Part shown: positions 52,493 to 62,148 of the stretch, piece by piece
Position numbering within the stretch: the stretch's first letter is position 1
How the letters are laid out: every line of letters starts with the position of its first letter
From: Antarctobacter heliothermus
GTDB lineage: Bacteria; Pseudomonadota; Alphaproteobacteria; Rhodobacterales; Rhodobacteraceae
Direction: 5' to 3'
Assembly: GCF_002237555.1 (NCBI RefSeq)
Contig: NZ_CP022542.1
Span: 90,468-154,467 of the forward strand
DNA: 64,000 nt
The notes under the pieces: generated by a model
The model's database searches: none
The model's input: the letters and a program-made list of their open reading frames with translations, nothing else
Told to the model about the DNA's origin: nothing
Made by a program: the position numbers and the translations under genes

Positions 52493-55414
52493 TCAGGCAA
52501 TGGTGATCATCCCCTGCGTGATCTCGTCCAGCGCGGTATCGGCAAGGAATACCGCCTCGCCCGCCGCCCGCAGCACCACGTCGTCGCCCAGCTGTTCCAG
52601 CGCCGCAAAGATCTGGCCCGCGTCCATGCCGAACCCCTCAAAGGTCAGCAGGTCCCAGGGTTCCAGATCGGTGACGGTGGTGGTGCTGGCCGCGCCATCG
52701 CTGACAAAGACAAACTGATCGGCATATAGCCCACCCGCCAGCAGATCGTCACCGCCATCGCTGCGCAGCACATCGTCCGCGCCGCGCCCGGTGATGAACG
52801 CCTCCAGCCCGGCGGCGCTGCTGTCGGTGAACTCGGGCGAGGACACAAAGAACTCCACCAGCTTGACCCGGCTCATGCCGTCCTCCAGCCGCGTCACCCA
52901 GCCGTCCAGCCCCGCCGGATCGGGCGCGCGTTTCAGCACGTTGTCATAGAGCAGCGTGACAAAATCGGTGTTGCTGGCGGCCGCGCCATAGGTGGCGGTG
53001 AACTCGGGCGCGGCCATGAAACTTTCGACCACCTGATCAAACCGCATCCGCCCCGCCGCCAGCGTTTCGGCCCAGCCGTCATAGCCGCCCGGATCGGGGT
53101 CACGGTCAAACACCGCGCGGTACAGCCGGTAGACGTCGTCGGCCCATTCGGTGATGTCGCGGGCCATGTCAAAGCCCGCTTGCGCGGTCGCGCTGGTGGT
53201 CTGGTGCTCGGGGCTTTCGGCGAACAGCAGCACCACGCGGGCGCGCGATGTCCCCTCGTCCAGCTGCGTCATCCAGGACGCCAGCCCGGCGGCATCGGGC
53301 GCGCGGTGCAACACGTTTTCATAGAGCAGCGTGACAAATTCCGTGTCCGTGGTGGCACCATAGGTGGCAGTGAACTCGGGTGAGGCGATAAAGGCCTGCG
53401 CCACCTGATCGTGGGTCATCCGGTCCAGCGTCATCCGCTGCGCCCAGGCCTGATGCCCGCCCGCATCGGGCGCGCGCCCGAAAACCGCCAGATACAGCCG
53501 GTAAACCTGCGCCGAGATCTCTGTGTGATAGATCCCCGCGCCGCCGCCCTGCACCACATCGCCGCCCGGCCCGCCCGCCAGATCATCTGCCCCCGCGCCG
53601 CCCGTGACCAGATCGCGGCCCCGGCCCGCGCGCAGCACGTTGGCCCCGGCCCCGCCGGTCAGCACATCGTCGCCGTCGCCGCTGCTGGCGTTTTCGATGC
53701 CGCCCTCGATCGTGGCCCAGTCGCTGCCCGCCACCCGCAGCGTCGCGGTGGCGCCCAGCGTGATCTCGACCGGGTCGGCCACCGCGACGCTGGTGATCCA
53801 GTCGGTGCCGCCGTCATCGTCCACGGCCCGGCCCCGCGCCGGGTCGGCAGCGACCAGCGCGGCAAAATCATCGGTAAAGACCCAGATGTCATCGGCGCTT
53901 TGCGGGCTGTCCTCGGGGCTGCCCAGGAATTCCAGCCGGACAGAGCGCAGCGTGCCCACATCTCCGATCGACCCGTCGGCCACCCGCAGCGTCCAGTCCC
54001 CGGCGCTGGACATGCCGCGTAACGCCGCCACCCCAAAGGTCCAGTCGCCGTTCAACGCAGTGCCGCCGCCATCGCCCTCGGCGAGGATCACCTCTGTGCC
54101 ATCCGGGGCAATCAGGGTGATGGTCAGGTCGCTGGCAAAGCCATGGGTGATCGCGACCGTGACATAGACATGCTCGATGACAATGCCGTCCACGACCTGC
54201 AACACCAGATCGGTGTCGGAAAAATCAAGGATCGGCCGGGTTTGGCTGCGCGCGAAACTGGCCTGCACCAGAGTGTCCGAGGTCGCCGCCACGCCCCCCT
54301 GCATGTCCAGCCAGACCTCGGCCAGACGCACGGCGGCAAAGGCATCGACAAGGCCAAAGCCGTAGCTGGGGCTGAAACTCATCGCGCCGCCGTTCCACGT
54401 CTCGCCGCCCATGGGCTGCCATTCGCCCGCCTCGAAACCGCTGGCCGGACCGCCATAGGCCGACCCCGTCTGCGCCGCCGTCAGCGACAGGATCTCCTGC
54501 ACGTCGCGCCAGCCCAAGCCGGGTGCTGTCTCCAGCATCAGCGCCACCACGCCAGACACCACCGGCGTCGCCGCCGAGGTGCCGCTAAAATCATTGGTGT
54601 AATCGCCCGACGCATAGCCGTCGCGGCCCGCCACATCGGTGGTGTGGCTGGCCGCCGGGGCCGAGACCAGCAGGTTGGCACCAAAGTTGGAATAACTCTC
54701 GACCGACCCGTCACGCCCGACCGCCCCCACCACGATCACCGTGTGCAGGACGTTGTGCCCCTCGCCCTGCGCATTGCCCAGCACGCCAAAACTTTGCAGC
54801 GTGGGGTCGCCCGCCTCATTGCCCGCCGCCTTGACAAATATGGTGCCAAGGCCGCCGCGCCCGGTCTGGGTGGCCTGCGCGAAACGCTGTGCCTCTTCCC
54901 AGCCATAGCTGCCGGGATCGCCGATATCCCAGTCGTCGGAAAACTCGGGCCTGACGCCATAGCTCTGGTTCACCACGTCGAACATGGCGGTCCAGACCAG
55001 AGAATCGTACAACACCGCATCCGAGGCCACCTGCATGTCGTTCAGATAGTCGACCGAGGTCAGTGACGCGCCCCAGGCCACGCCCACCCCGCCCAAGCCA
55101 TTTCGCGCCGCCGCGATCAGCCCGCCGACAGAGGTGCCGTGCCCGTCAAAGCCGGTGTTGTGGCTGCCGTCATCGTTGCTGATCCCGTCGTAGTGCAGGC
55201 TGGCATCATAGTTGGCGGCCAGATCGGGGTGGTCCTGATCCATACCATCGTCATAGACGCCGACCGACACCCCCGCGCCGCTGACCTCCTGCCAGATCGT
55301 CTCGATGTCGCCGATCAGATCGAAATGCCATTGCAGCGCATAGCGCGGATCGGAAATTGTGACCATGACCTCGTGAACCACTGTACCCTGCCAGCCAGCG
55401 CGCATGCCCGGCAT
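52493..55414 (-). CDS. Secreted subtilase (S8, kexin-like) with P domain, RTX repeats and DUF4214 units
   Basis: 973 aa. S8 protease domain at about 30-345 with the full triad: Asp55 in VYDDGMDQDHPDL, His92 in FDGHGTSVGG, Ser280 in DFSGTSAATPV, and oxyanion Asn199 in KAAGNE. A proprotein-convertase P domain follows (about 395-505, GDWTLRVADG). Then RTX nonapeptides (GDDVLTGGAGANVLRAGRGR) and four DUF4214 units with the VYRLY and PEFTATYGA signatures, and an RTX-like C-terminus ending GMITIA. No signal peptide, so type I secretion is expected. AAGGG lies upstream of the ATG at 55414; a later ATG at 55366 is possible. Shares the tail plan with the CAP protein at 26811-28706. Confidence 0.87.
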   Translation of the reverse strand: MPGMRAGWQGTVVHEVMVTISDPRYALQWHFDLIGDIETIWQEVSGAGVSVGVYDDGMDQDHPDLAANYDASLHYDGISNDDGSHNTGFDGHGTSVGGLIAAARNGLGGVGVAWGASLTSVDYLNDMQVASDAVLYDSLVWTAMFDVVNQSYGVRPEFSDDWDIGDPGSYGWEEAQRFAQATQTGRGGLGTIFVKAAGNEAGDPTLQSFGVLGNAQGEGHNVLHTVIVVGAVGRDGSVESYSNFGANLLVSAPAASHTTDVAGRDGYASGDYTNDFSGTSAATPVVSGVVALMLETAPGLGWRDVQEILSLTAAQTGSAYGGPASGFEAGEWQPMGGETWNGGAMSFSPSYGFGLVDAFAAVRLAEVWLDMQGGVAATSDTLVQASFARSQTRPILDFSDTDLVLQVVDGIVIEHVYVTVAITHGFASDLTITLIAPDGTEVILAEGDGGGTALNGDWTFGVAALRGMSSAGDWTLRVADGSIGDVGTLRSVRLEFLGSPEDSPQSADDIWVFTDDFAALVAADPARGRAVDDDGGTDWITSVAVADPVEITLGATATLRVAGSDWATIEGGIENASSGDGDDVLTGGAGANVLRAGRGRDLVTGGAGADDLAGGPGGDVVQGGGAGIYHTEISAQVYRLYLAVFGRAPDAGGHQAWAQRMTLDRMTHDQVAQAFIASPEFTATYGATTDTEFVTLLYENVLHRAPDAAGLASWMTQLDEGTSRARVVLLFAESPEHQTTSATAQAGFDMARDITEWADDVYRLYRAVFDRDPDPGGYDGWAETLAAGRMRFDQVVESFMAAPEFTATYGAAASNTDFVTLLYDNVLKRAPDPAGLDGWVTRLEDGMSRVKLVEFFVSSPEFTDSSAAGLEAFITGRGADDVLRSDGGDDLLAGGLYADQFVFVSDGAASTTTVTDLEPWDLLTFEGFGMDAGQIFAALEQLGDDVVLRAAGEAVFLADTALDEITQGMITIA

Positions 55415-55527
55415 CGGCTTGTGCCCTTAGTGGCGGGAAATTATACGCGCGGTCAACACGTTCCAGTTGCAGAGCGACGCTTTGCGCCTTTCCTTGCCGC
55501 CGCGGCCTGCCCTACAACCGCGCCACC

Positions 55528-56472
55528 ATGACCCGACACAGCGCCCCCCTGCCCCCCCCTGCCTTGCCGCATGTCACAATCCTGCTGGCCAGCTATCAGG
55601 GCGCGGCGCATCTGGGCGCACAACTGGACAGCCTGGCGGCGCAGGACCATGCCGACTGGGCGCTTTGGGTGTCGGACGACGGATCGCGTGACGGCACGCG
55701 GGGAATCGTCGAACGCTTTGCCACCGCCCATCCCTCCCATGACATCCGCCTGCTGGACGGCCCGCGTCGGGGGGCGGCGGCGAATTTCCTGTCGCTACTG
55801 TGCCACCCCGATCTGCCCGCCGGTTCCGTGGCGATCTGCGATCAAGATGACATCTGGTATCCGCACAAGCTGTCCCACGCGCTCATGACGCTGGCGCATT
55901 TCGACGGCCCCGCAGTCTACAGCGCGCAAAGCCGCCATGTCAGCGCGACGGGCGCGACCCTGGGCCTCAGCCGGGTGCACTCCGGCCCGCCGTCCTTTGG
56001 CAACGCGCTGGTGCAGAACCGGGTGGCAGGACACTGCGCGGTGCTGAACCCCGCCGCGTTGGCGCTGGTGCGCGCCGTGGGACCGGTCGAGGTGCCTTTT
56101 CACGACTGGTGGCTCTACCTGCTGATCACCGGCGCGGGCGGCCAAGTCACCGTCTCCCCCGAGGTGGTGCTGGATTACCGCCAGCACGGCGACAACGTGC
56201 TGGGCGCGCACCGCGGGTTTCTGGCCGGACTGGCCCGCGCGGCAATGGTGCTGGGCCCCACCTGGCGCGACTGGCAGACGGCAAACCGCAGGGCGCTGGA
56301 ACAGGCCCGACCACATCTGACGCCAGAGACGCGCGCCCTGCTGGCCGCGCTGGATGCGGCCCCGGCCCGCGGCCTGCCCCGCATCCGGGCGCAGACCCGG
56401 CTGGGGATCACCCGCGACCGCCGCGCAGCGACCGCCTTTTTGCGACTGGCGGCGCTGCTGGGGCGGGTCTGA
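55528..56472 (+). CDS. Glycosyltransferase family 2
   Basis: 314 aa. GT-A fold: VTILLASYQGAAHLGAQLDSL, the first Asp pair in VSDDGSRDGT, and the metal motif in ICDQDDIWYP (Asp-Asp), then FHDWWLYLLITGAGG with acceptor-side Asp, and LDYRQHGDNVLG; these are typical of rhamnosyl- or other GT2 transferases for polysaccharides. It is divergent from the subtilase gene. The decayed IS6 element begins within a few bases of its stop, so the natural C-terminus may have been altered by that insertion. Confidence 0.85.
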   Translation: MTRHSAPLPPPALPHVTILLASYQGAAHLGAQLDSLAAQDHADWALWVSDDGSRDGTRGIVERFATAHPSHDIRLLDGPRRGAAANFLSLLCHPDLPAGSVAICDQDDIWYPHKLSHALMTLAHFDGPAVYSAQSRHVSATGATLGLSRVHSGPPSFGNALVQNRVAGHCAVLNPAALALVRAVGPVEVPFHDWWLYLLITGAGGQVTVSPEVVLDYRQHGDNVLGAHRGFLAGLARAAMVLGPTWRDWQTANRRALEQARPHLTPETRALLAALDAAPARGLPRIRAQTRLGITRDRRAATAFLRLAALLGRV

Positions 56473-56527
56473 AAGAGACCGTTGCATTAACAGGGATGTC
56501 CCAAAATTATGGCACCCGATCTTACCT

Positions 56528-57120
56528 TTAGGCGGCCAGGCCGAAGAGGCCATGAACGAAGCTGATCTCGCCTTGGACGCCTAGTTGTTTGTTGTGGATG
56601 TGCCCTTGCTTGATCGTTCGGGTCGTATCGATCCCGCTCAGGGTTACTTTCGCGCTTCGCAAAGATCGAAAGCCCTGACGGAATCCAAGTAGCCGTTTCA
56701 TGGCTGCGTGGTCGCTCTCGATCAGGTTGTTTCGCCATTTCTTGTCGATATGCCGAATGCTGTCGAAATGTGGGTCGTATCGATGATTGACCTCGCTAAT
56801 GACACGTCGATAAGCAGGTGCTTTGTCGGTGCATATCGTGACCGGGCGATGCAAACGTATGCGTTCAATAGCCTTGCTGAGAAAGGCTTTAGCGGCCTTC
56901 GCATCGCGCCGAGCGGTGAGGCGGACGTCGATCAACTGGCCATTTCGTCAGCTCTCGGCCGAACGTCTGCACCCAGCGATAGACTGCTGATCGATCAAGT
57001 GAAATGCCGCGTTCGGCGAGAAGAGCGACCACATCCTGACAAGACAAGGGATAGCGCAGATGCTAACGCACAGCCAAAGGATAATCTCGTGTGGAAAGCG
57101 ATGGTGCTTGAACGGTGACT
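56528..57120 (-). pseudogene. IS6-family transposase, internally deleted and frameshifted
   Basis: The 3' part (56528-56935) reads LIDVRLTARRDAKAAKAF, VTICTDKAPAYRRVI and RNNLIESDHAAMKRLLG, the C-terminal half of an IS6-type DDE transposase. Upstream, 56940-57115 encodes the N-terminal HTH part (SPFKHHRFPHEIIL, then in another frame QDVVALLAERGISLDRSAVY), with an in-frame stop and a frameshift near 57080. The segment between the HTH and LIDVRL, which carries the first catalytic Asp, is missing. TTGCAT-type ends (near 56482 and 57174) in inverted orientation may be the remnants of the terminal repeats. Confidence 0.8.
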
Positions 57121-57354
57121 TGCGCGCCACGATCAACCTCAAAAGCATGAAAATCACCAATCGGGCCGATTGATGCAATATGTGGGCACCTCTATTTTTC
57201 ACCGGTCTCGGCTGTTTCAAGCGGTTTGGACCGGATGAAGTGCGCATGATGTCGCCAGCCGGTCTCCCGGCGCATTGTGGGGGCGTCGGGGTTCGTGGGG
57301 TCACGAGCAGCAAACTCGGCTCTTGCGGCCTGACTTCCGCGCTCTGGATCACGC

Positions 57355-58438
57355 CGGCCAGGGGTTCAGGCGGCGTAGCTGGACTAGGCGACGCATATTG
57401 TAGGCCAGGTTCTTCATCCCGATCTTCGCCTTCGCCCGCACCAGGCCGATCATGCGCACCAGCGTGCCGCCCATGTCGTTGGCCTGTGCGCCGAAGACGC
57501 GCTCGACGCGCACGCGCACCGAGGATTTCGTCCGATTTCTGCCCTTGGCTTGTTCGGTTAGCGGCTTGCCGCGTTTACCTTTGCGGTGGCTGTGGCTCTT
57601 CAGCTTGCACGCGCGCAACTTTGCCTCCGTCTCCTCGGACCGATAGGCCGCATCCGCCCAGACCCCGGAGCCGGTATTTCCCCGCATCAGCAGGTGATCC
57701 ACAGCCTGGCTGTCCGCTGCCCGGCAATGGTTTGTTTGCAAACCATGAGAGGGGTGCTGGGCCGCATCTCTGACGTGGTAGCGCCGGACCAGTTTGTGCT
57801 GGCGATCCACGTTCACGTGGTTCTTGTAGCCGTAGTAGGATTTTCCGTGATTCTTGGTCCAGCGCGCGTCAGTATCCTTCTGCGAGCGCTTGGCGGGCTT
57901 GTCAGCCCAGTCCTCGGGCGCCTCGCCGTTCTTGATCGCCGCGTTCTCGTCGCGTGTGTTATGGTTGCGCGGCACCGGCACGATGGACGCATCCAGGATC
58001 TGGCCGCCCCGCGCGATATATCCCTGCCGCGCCAGATGGCCGTCGAAGTTCTTGAAAAGGGTCCCCACCATGCCCGCCTGCGCCAGCGCCTCGCGATAAA
58101 GCCACACGGTCTTGGCGTCGGGCACCCGGTCCCTCCTGGCCGAGCCCAAGGAACCGCATGAACGACAGTCGGTCGCGCACTTGATACTCGACCTGGTCGT
58201 CGGAAAGGTTGTAGAGCGCGCCGAGCACCAGCGTCTCGAACATCATAACCGCGTCCATCGGCCTGCGCCCGACCCGCGACTTGCGCTCCGCCTCCGGCTC
58301 GCGCCATGCCCGTTCCAGCGTCGGGCGGAATTCTTCCCAGGGCACGACGGCATCAATCTCGACCAACGGGTCCTTCTTGGCGTCCAGGCTCGCGTAGCAG
58401 TCTGAAAGATCAAAGAAACCCATCTGCGCCATCGTCAC
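57355..58438 (-). pseudogene. IS5-family transposase, frameshifted and with a 39-bp insertion
   Basis: Starts MTMAQMGFFDLSDCYASLDA at 58438 and continues to SFMRFLGLG (residue 100). Near 58130-58138 the frame shifts; the rest (DRVPDAKTVWLYREALAQAG onward) is in another frame, ending at 57355. The DDE residues are all present: Asp in ILDASIVPVPR, Asp in VWADAAYRSEE, and Glu in RVRVERVFGA. A 39-bp in-frame insertion (57715-57753) splits the usual ...QH-DSQAVD segment. Such transposases are normally about 350 aa in one frame, so the copy is probably inactive, unless the shift is a sequencing error or programmed. Confidence 0.8.
57715..57753. repeat. 39-bp in-frame insertion with hairpin inside the IS5 transposase gene
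   Basis: Removing these 39 bases restores an uninterrupted QH-DSQAVDHLL segment, as in intact relatives. The insert includes ATGGTTTGTTTGCAAACCAT (57727-57746), an 8-bp inverted repeat with a 4-nt loop. It adds 13 codons without a stop. Confidence 0.6.
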
Positions 58439-58745
58439 ACCCCAAGTCGAAAAATGCCCTCTGCTTCATACCGCAGCGGCCCGGTCAGGGCAATTTTTCG
58501 AGGTAACCATGTATAACCGCCCCATGCGCAAGTGGTAATTTTGGAGTTGGATTTTGACGCATCATCGGGTGCTGACATGTATCCGGCCTCTGATGCAGCG
58601 ATATACGGCGGATTCAACCGGTCGTCGCAACACGCCGTTTTAGGAGGTGTAGATGACAAAACCAGGCAGACGAAAGTCCGAACGTTCGACCTGACCTGTT
58701 CGGCAGGAAACCTGAGACCTTCGCCGGCGGCGTATCCGGCCGCGA
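58439..58745. other. Gap with a possible transposase 5' fragment
   Basis: The left part should include the end of the IS5 element (a GGGCAATTTTTCGAGG stretch near 58487). At 58652 an ATG preceded by AGGAGGTGT starts MTKPGRRKSERST and a stop; the strong ribosome-binding site and this basic start look like the first residues of a transposase, but the family is not certain. The remainder shows nothing recognisable. Confidence 0.35.
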
Positions 58746-59576
58746 CTAGGTCCGACCGCGAAACTCGACGGCTACGTCGCGCATGGTACTGAACACGGCG
58801 CCGCGTTCCTGGAGCGCGTGGATCAGTTTCTCGAGCATCAGCATCCGGTGGCCGCGTCCGACGACATAGGGATGGAACGTGTAGGTCAGTACGCCCCAGT
58901 CGGTATTCCGCGTCATGAACTCGAAATCGGCGACGAAGTTCTCCAGCACCAGACGGGCATTCGACAGGCCCGGCATCAGGCTCGTTGCGGTGCGCATGAA
59001 CTCGAAATGCGGGAAGTCGTCCAGCGACCAGCTGATCGGCATCTCGACCAGCGACGTGGTCTCGCCGAATGTCACCGGGCCGTCATCGGGCACCACGTCA
59101 CCGCGGCGGGCGAAATATGGCATGTGATCGTGGCCCATCAGGCTGCTTTCATAGTCGAACCCGTGCTTCAGAAGAAGATCCACCGTCACGTCGCTCAGGT
59201 CCCACGAGGGTGAACGATACCCCCTTGGCCGGCTGCCGGTGACCTCCTCGATCAGATCGGACGCGCGAACCAGCCCGTCTTCCTCTTCCTGCGGCGTGAG
59301 GTTGGCTGGCGGCACGTGGGTGTATCCGTGATTCCCGATCTCGTGCCCCGCGGCATGAATTCGGGCGCAATGGTCGCGATAGGTCTCGATCACGGTGCCC
59401 GGAACGAAGAACGAGGCAGGCAGGCGATAGCGTTCAAGCAGGGGCAACAGCCGTTCGACCACGGTCATAGCACCGAATTCGCCGCGCGAGACCGGCGTCG
59501 GCGATTTCATTCCGCGGGCGACAAGACCCGACATCGCGTCGAAGTCAAAGGTGAGGCAGACGAGATGGCGAGGCAT
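58746..59576 (-). CDS. Polysaccharide deacetylase-family hydrolase
   Basis: 276 aa with the NodB fold: LTFDFDAMSG (Asp pair, motif 1), HEIGNHGYTHV (His-x3-His, motif 2), and GYRSPSWDLS (motif 3). No signal peptide is evident, so it acts in the cytoplasm and more likely belongs to the allantoinase/PuuE or peptidoglycan-like deacetylase branch that hydrolyses C-N bonds of small amides. GGAGCC precedes the ATG. It is followed on the map by an M20 peptidase gene in the same direction (upstream, 39 bp), and the two may be an amide-degrading pair. Confidence 0.8.
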   Translation of the reverse strand: MPRHLVCLTFDFDAMSGLVARGMKSPTPVSRGEFGAMTVVERLLPLLERYRLPASFFVPGTVIETYRDHCARIHAAGHEIGNHGYTHVPPANLTPQEEEDGLVRASDLIEEVTGSRPRGYRSPSWDLSDVTVDLLLKHGFDYESSLMGHDHMPYFARRGDVVPDDGPVTFGETTSLVEMPISWSLDDFPHFEFMRTATSLMPGLSNARLVLENFVADFEFMTRNTDWGVLTYTFHPYVVGRGHRMLMLEKLIHALQERGAVFSTMRDVAVEFRGRT

Positions 59577-59615
59577 GGGAGGCTCCGTTCGTTGGTTCTG
59601 ATAGACGGGTCCGCG

Positions 59616-60779
59616 TCAGGCGGTCATGGTGATGATGGTCCTGCCCAGTATGCTGGTACGCTGCAACAGGCTCGGCATTTCGATATACTCGTCCGGACTG
59701 TGGTAATTGCCCCCGACAGGGCCGGTTCCGCAGAGCGTGGCCGCTCCGGTTTCGGCGGCAAACCCGGAATCGGCGCCGCCGAGCGTATAGACGCCTTTGA
59801 TATCGACACCCTCGGACTGCGCCCCGGCCCGGTAGGTTTCAAACAGGGCGCGCGAGCCTTCGGACTGCGCGAATGGAGGAAACTCGCCTTTAACCACGTA
59901 CTCGGTACTGGTGCCGGGCAGATAACTGCTCTGCAGGATGTGCTCGATCTCCTGCATCAGGGGTGCCCTGTCGAAAGGGTCGGCATAGCGTACATCGAAG
60001 ACGGCCGTGGCGTCCGGCGCGACCGTGTTCGCCGACTGGCCGCCGCTGGCAAGCCCGACATTCACGCTGATGTTGCGGGACATGTCCGTCAGGGCGTGCA
60101 GCCGGATGATCTTTTCCGCAAGTTCCTGCAGCGCGCTGCGGCCAGCCTGGATGTTGGCTCCGGAATGGGCGGCGCGTCCGGTGATCTTAAGATGCACGAA
60201 CAGACAGGCCCGCCGGCCGGTGACCACCTCGCCGCCGGGACGTCCCGGTTCGGCGTTGAACACGGCGCGCGCCCCGCGCGCCTCTGCCCGGATGATATCC
60301 TTGGATGCGGGAGAGCCGATTTCCTCGTCGCCGGTAAAAAGCCCCGCGACCGGCACCGCAAGATCGCCGCGGCGGGCTAGGGCGGCAAGAACGAAACAGT
60401 TCATCACCAGTCCGGCCTTCATGTCGGCGACGCCGGGACCGTAGGCGCGTCCGTCGCGGATGGTGAAGGGGCGACGGCTGGCCTCGCCCTTGGGAAAGAC
60501 GGTGTCGCAATGACCGCTCAGCAGAACGGCCCCCGTATTGGCACGCGGACCGATGCGGGCCCTCAGAACGTTGCCGTTCCGCTCCTGCGGCAACGTATCG
60601 GTGGCGATGCCGTGTGACGTCAGAAAATCGTCCAAGGTAGCGACGACGCGATCGATTCCGGGCTTGTCGTGACTGCCGCTATCGATGTCGACGATCCGCC
60701 CCAGAAGGTTGGCCATCGCTGTCTCCTGGCCCGCGAGCCAATCGGTCACCTCGCGAGCGGCCTGTTCGCTGTCTTGCAT
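59616..60779 (-). CDS. M20-family metallopeptidase (carboxypeptidase G2-like)
   Basis: 387 aa from the ATG at 60779. Zinc ligands and catalytic residues: LSGHCDTVFPKG (His, Asp), GVADMKAGL (bridging Asp), FTGDEEIGSP (catalytic Glu and Glu ligand), FNAEPGRP, and a late His in GPVGGNYHSPDEY. The lid domain with VHLKITGRAAHSGA is present. It hydrolyses an amide, N-acyl amino acid or C-terminal residue. Located 82 bp after an orphan TctC gene in the same direction, so the imported acid may be its substrate. Confidence 0.87.
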   Translation of the reverse strand: MQDSEQAAREVTDWLAGQETAMANLLGRIVDIDSGSHDKPGIDRVVATLDDFLTSHGIATDTLPQERNGNVLRARIGPRANTGAVLLSGHCDTVFPKGEASRRPFTIRDGRAYGPGVADMKAGLVMNCFVLAALARRGDLAVPVAGLFTGDEEIGSPASKDIIRAEARGARAVFNAEPGRPGGEVVTGRRACLFVHLKITGRAAHSGANIQAGRSALQELAEKIIRLHALTDMSRNISVNVGLASGGQSANTVAPDATAVFDVRYADPFDRAPLMQEIEHILQSSYLPGTSTEYVVKGEFPPFAQSEGSRALFETYRAGAQSEGVDIKGVYTLGGADSGFAAETGAATLCGTGPVGGNYHSPDEYIEMPSLLQRTSILGRTIITMTA

Positions 60780-60861
60780 GTCCGGTTCCGTACTTGATCG
60801 TTGAGCCCGGCCGCGATCGGTCGCGGCCGGGCGGGATGCGCGCAACGCTTACCGTTATCCG

Positions 60862-61842
60862 TTACTGGCTCAGATCGGTTTCCTTGGCGACGTTCAGCCA
60901 GTAGTCGATCATTTCCTTGGCTTCGGCGTCGTGTTCTTCCGGCGTGCTGGCCACGGGTTGATAGCCTGCGTTCGAAAGCTTCTCGGCCACATCGGGCATG
61001 TTCATGACCTCGCGCACGGCGTCGGCCACGACAGTGCGAACTTCCAGCGGAGTACCAGCAGGAGCCAGAATGCCCCAGACGCTGGTGATGGTGACGCCGG
61101 GCAGACCGTCGGCTTCAAGCGTCGGAACACCGGGCAATGCAGGGTGTTCCTTCGATCCGGTCAGCCCGATGGCCCGAACCCCCCCGGCCTCGATCTGCGG
61201 ACCGGACGAGCTGATGCCGCCCATGTGCATCTGCACGTGTCCGCCGAGAACGGCGTTCAGCGCCGGCCCGGACGAGGCATAGGCGACGGGGGTGATATCG
61301 GTTCCTGCAGCGATGTTGAACTGGATACCTGCTAGGTGGGTCGAAGCGCCGATGCCGCCATGCGAGAAGGTCAGCTGCCCTGGATTGGCCTTGGCGTATT
61401 CGACCAGTTCCCTGGTATTCTTTGCGGGTACGTCCGGATGGATAACCAGCACGACCGGCGAACGCGCCAGCCGGGTCACGCCGACGAAATCGTTGACCGG
61501 ATCATAAGGAAGGTCCTTGATGATGGCCGGGTTCTGATAGAAGGCATTGTCGGAAAGATAGAGCGTGTAACCATCCGGCTCGGCGCGCGAGACCAGTTCG
61601 GTGCCGACAACTGCCGAGGGATCCGGGCGGTTGTCGATGACGACCGGCACGCCGAGCTTTTCGCTCAGCGGCTCCTGCAGAATGCGGATGATGTTGTCCG
61701 ACCCGCCGCCCGGCGCACGCGGCACCACGATGGTGATGTCGTCGGCAGGATAGTCCTGCGCCGCGGCCGGCGTGACGAATGCGGCCGTTCCGGCGACAAT
61801 GGCGCCGGCCAGTGCGAAAGTACTGAGTCTGAAGGTTGTCAT
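60862..61842 (-). CDS. tctC: TctC-family periplasmic binding protein, orphan
   Basis: 326 aa with a signal peptide of about 28 residues (MTTFRLSTFALAGAIVAGTA start, TPAAAQ cleavage). Fold motifs: VPRAPGGGSDNIIRIL, ADPSAV-like VIDNRPDPSAVVGTE, and SHGGIGASTHLAGIQF. GAGAGGTAAG precedes the ATG. No tctB or tctA lies near it, so it must work with membrane subunits encoded elsewhere or act as a sensor, as is common for this large family in some proteobacteria. Likely cotranscribed with the M20 peptidase and deacetylase genes. Confidence 0.9.
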   Translation of the reverse strand: MTTFRLSTFALAGAIVAGTAAFVTPAAAQDYPADDITIVVPRAPGGGSDNIIRILQEPLSEKLGVPVVIDNRPDPSAVVGTELVSRAEPDGYTLYLSDNAFYQNPAIIKDLPYDPVNDFVGVTRLARSPVVLVIHPDVPAKNTRELVEYAKANPGQLTFSHGGIGASTHLAGIQFNIAAGTDITPVAYASSGPALNAVLGGHVQMHMGGISSSGPQIEAGGVRAIGLTGSKEHPALPGVPTLEADGLPGVTITSVWGILAPAGTPLEVRTVVADAVREVMNMPDVAEKLSNAGYQPVASTPEEHDAEAKEMIDYWLNVAKETDLSQ

Positions 61843-62148
61843 CTTACCTCTCCGTTTTCTTTCCTGTTACCGATGCGTGCGCGCCGATCTTATGGGACGC
61901 CCGTCAAGGCGGCCAGCCGATGTCCATACGCAGTCTTCTGTCGGGCATTCGAACCGGGGTCTCAGGATTTCTGAAGCGCCGGCGAGTCCGCACCGCATCA
62001 CATAGTGATAGACAGAACTGCATAATGATATTATGCGTGCCTTTTAACAGGTGTCAACAATAACAGACGCAATGGCGGAGCGCTTGGGACCGATGATCAG
62101 GCATTGTGCAATTCGGCACGGCGATCGGCGAGCAGAGGGCTCTCGCGG
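61843..62148. promoter_or_regulatory. Divergent promoter region of tctC and the AEC transporter
   Basis: 306 bp. It contains ATCACATAG (from 61997) and the inverted repeat GCATAAT-GAT-ATTATGC (62020-62036), 112 bp before the AEC gene. A similar ATCACACATAG and ATATGATAT arrangement occurs at 63930-63975, next to the broken dehydrogenase gene, suggesting a shared regulator. Confidence 0.45.

Noticed and set aside
52204..52500. A 98-codon minus-strand open frame before the subtilase end
   Set aside because: No recognisable family, no ribosome-binding site, and it overlaps the duplicated downstream region of the subtilase gene.
58130..58140. Programmed ribosomal frameshift in the IS5 transposase
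   Set aside because: No slippery heptamer is evident, and most transposases of this type are encoded in one frame; decay or sequence error is simpler.
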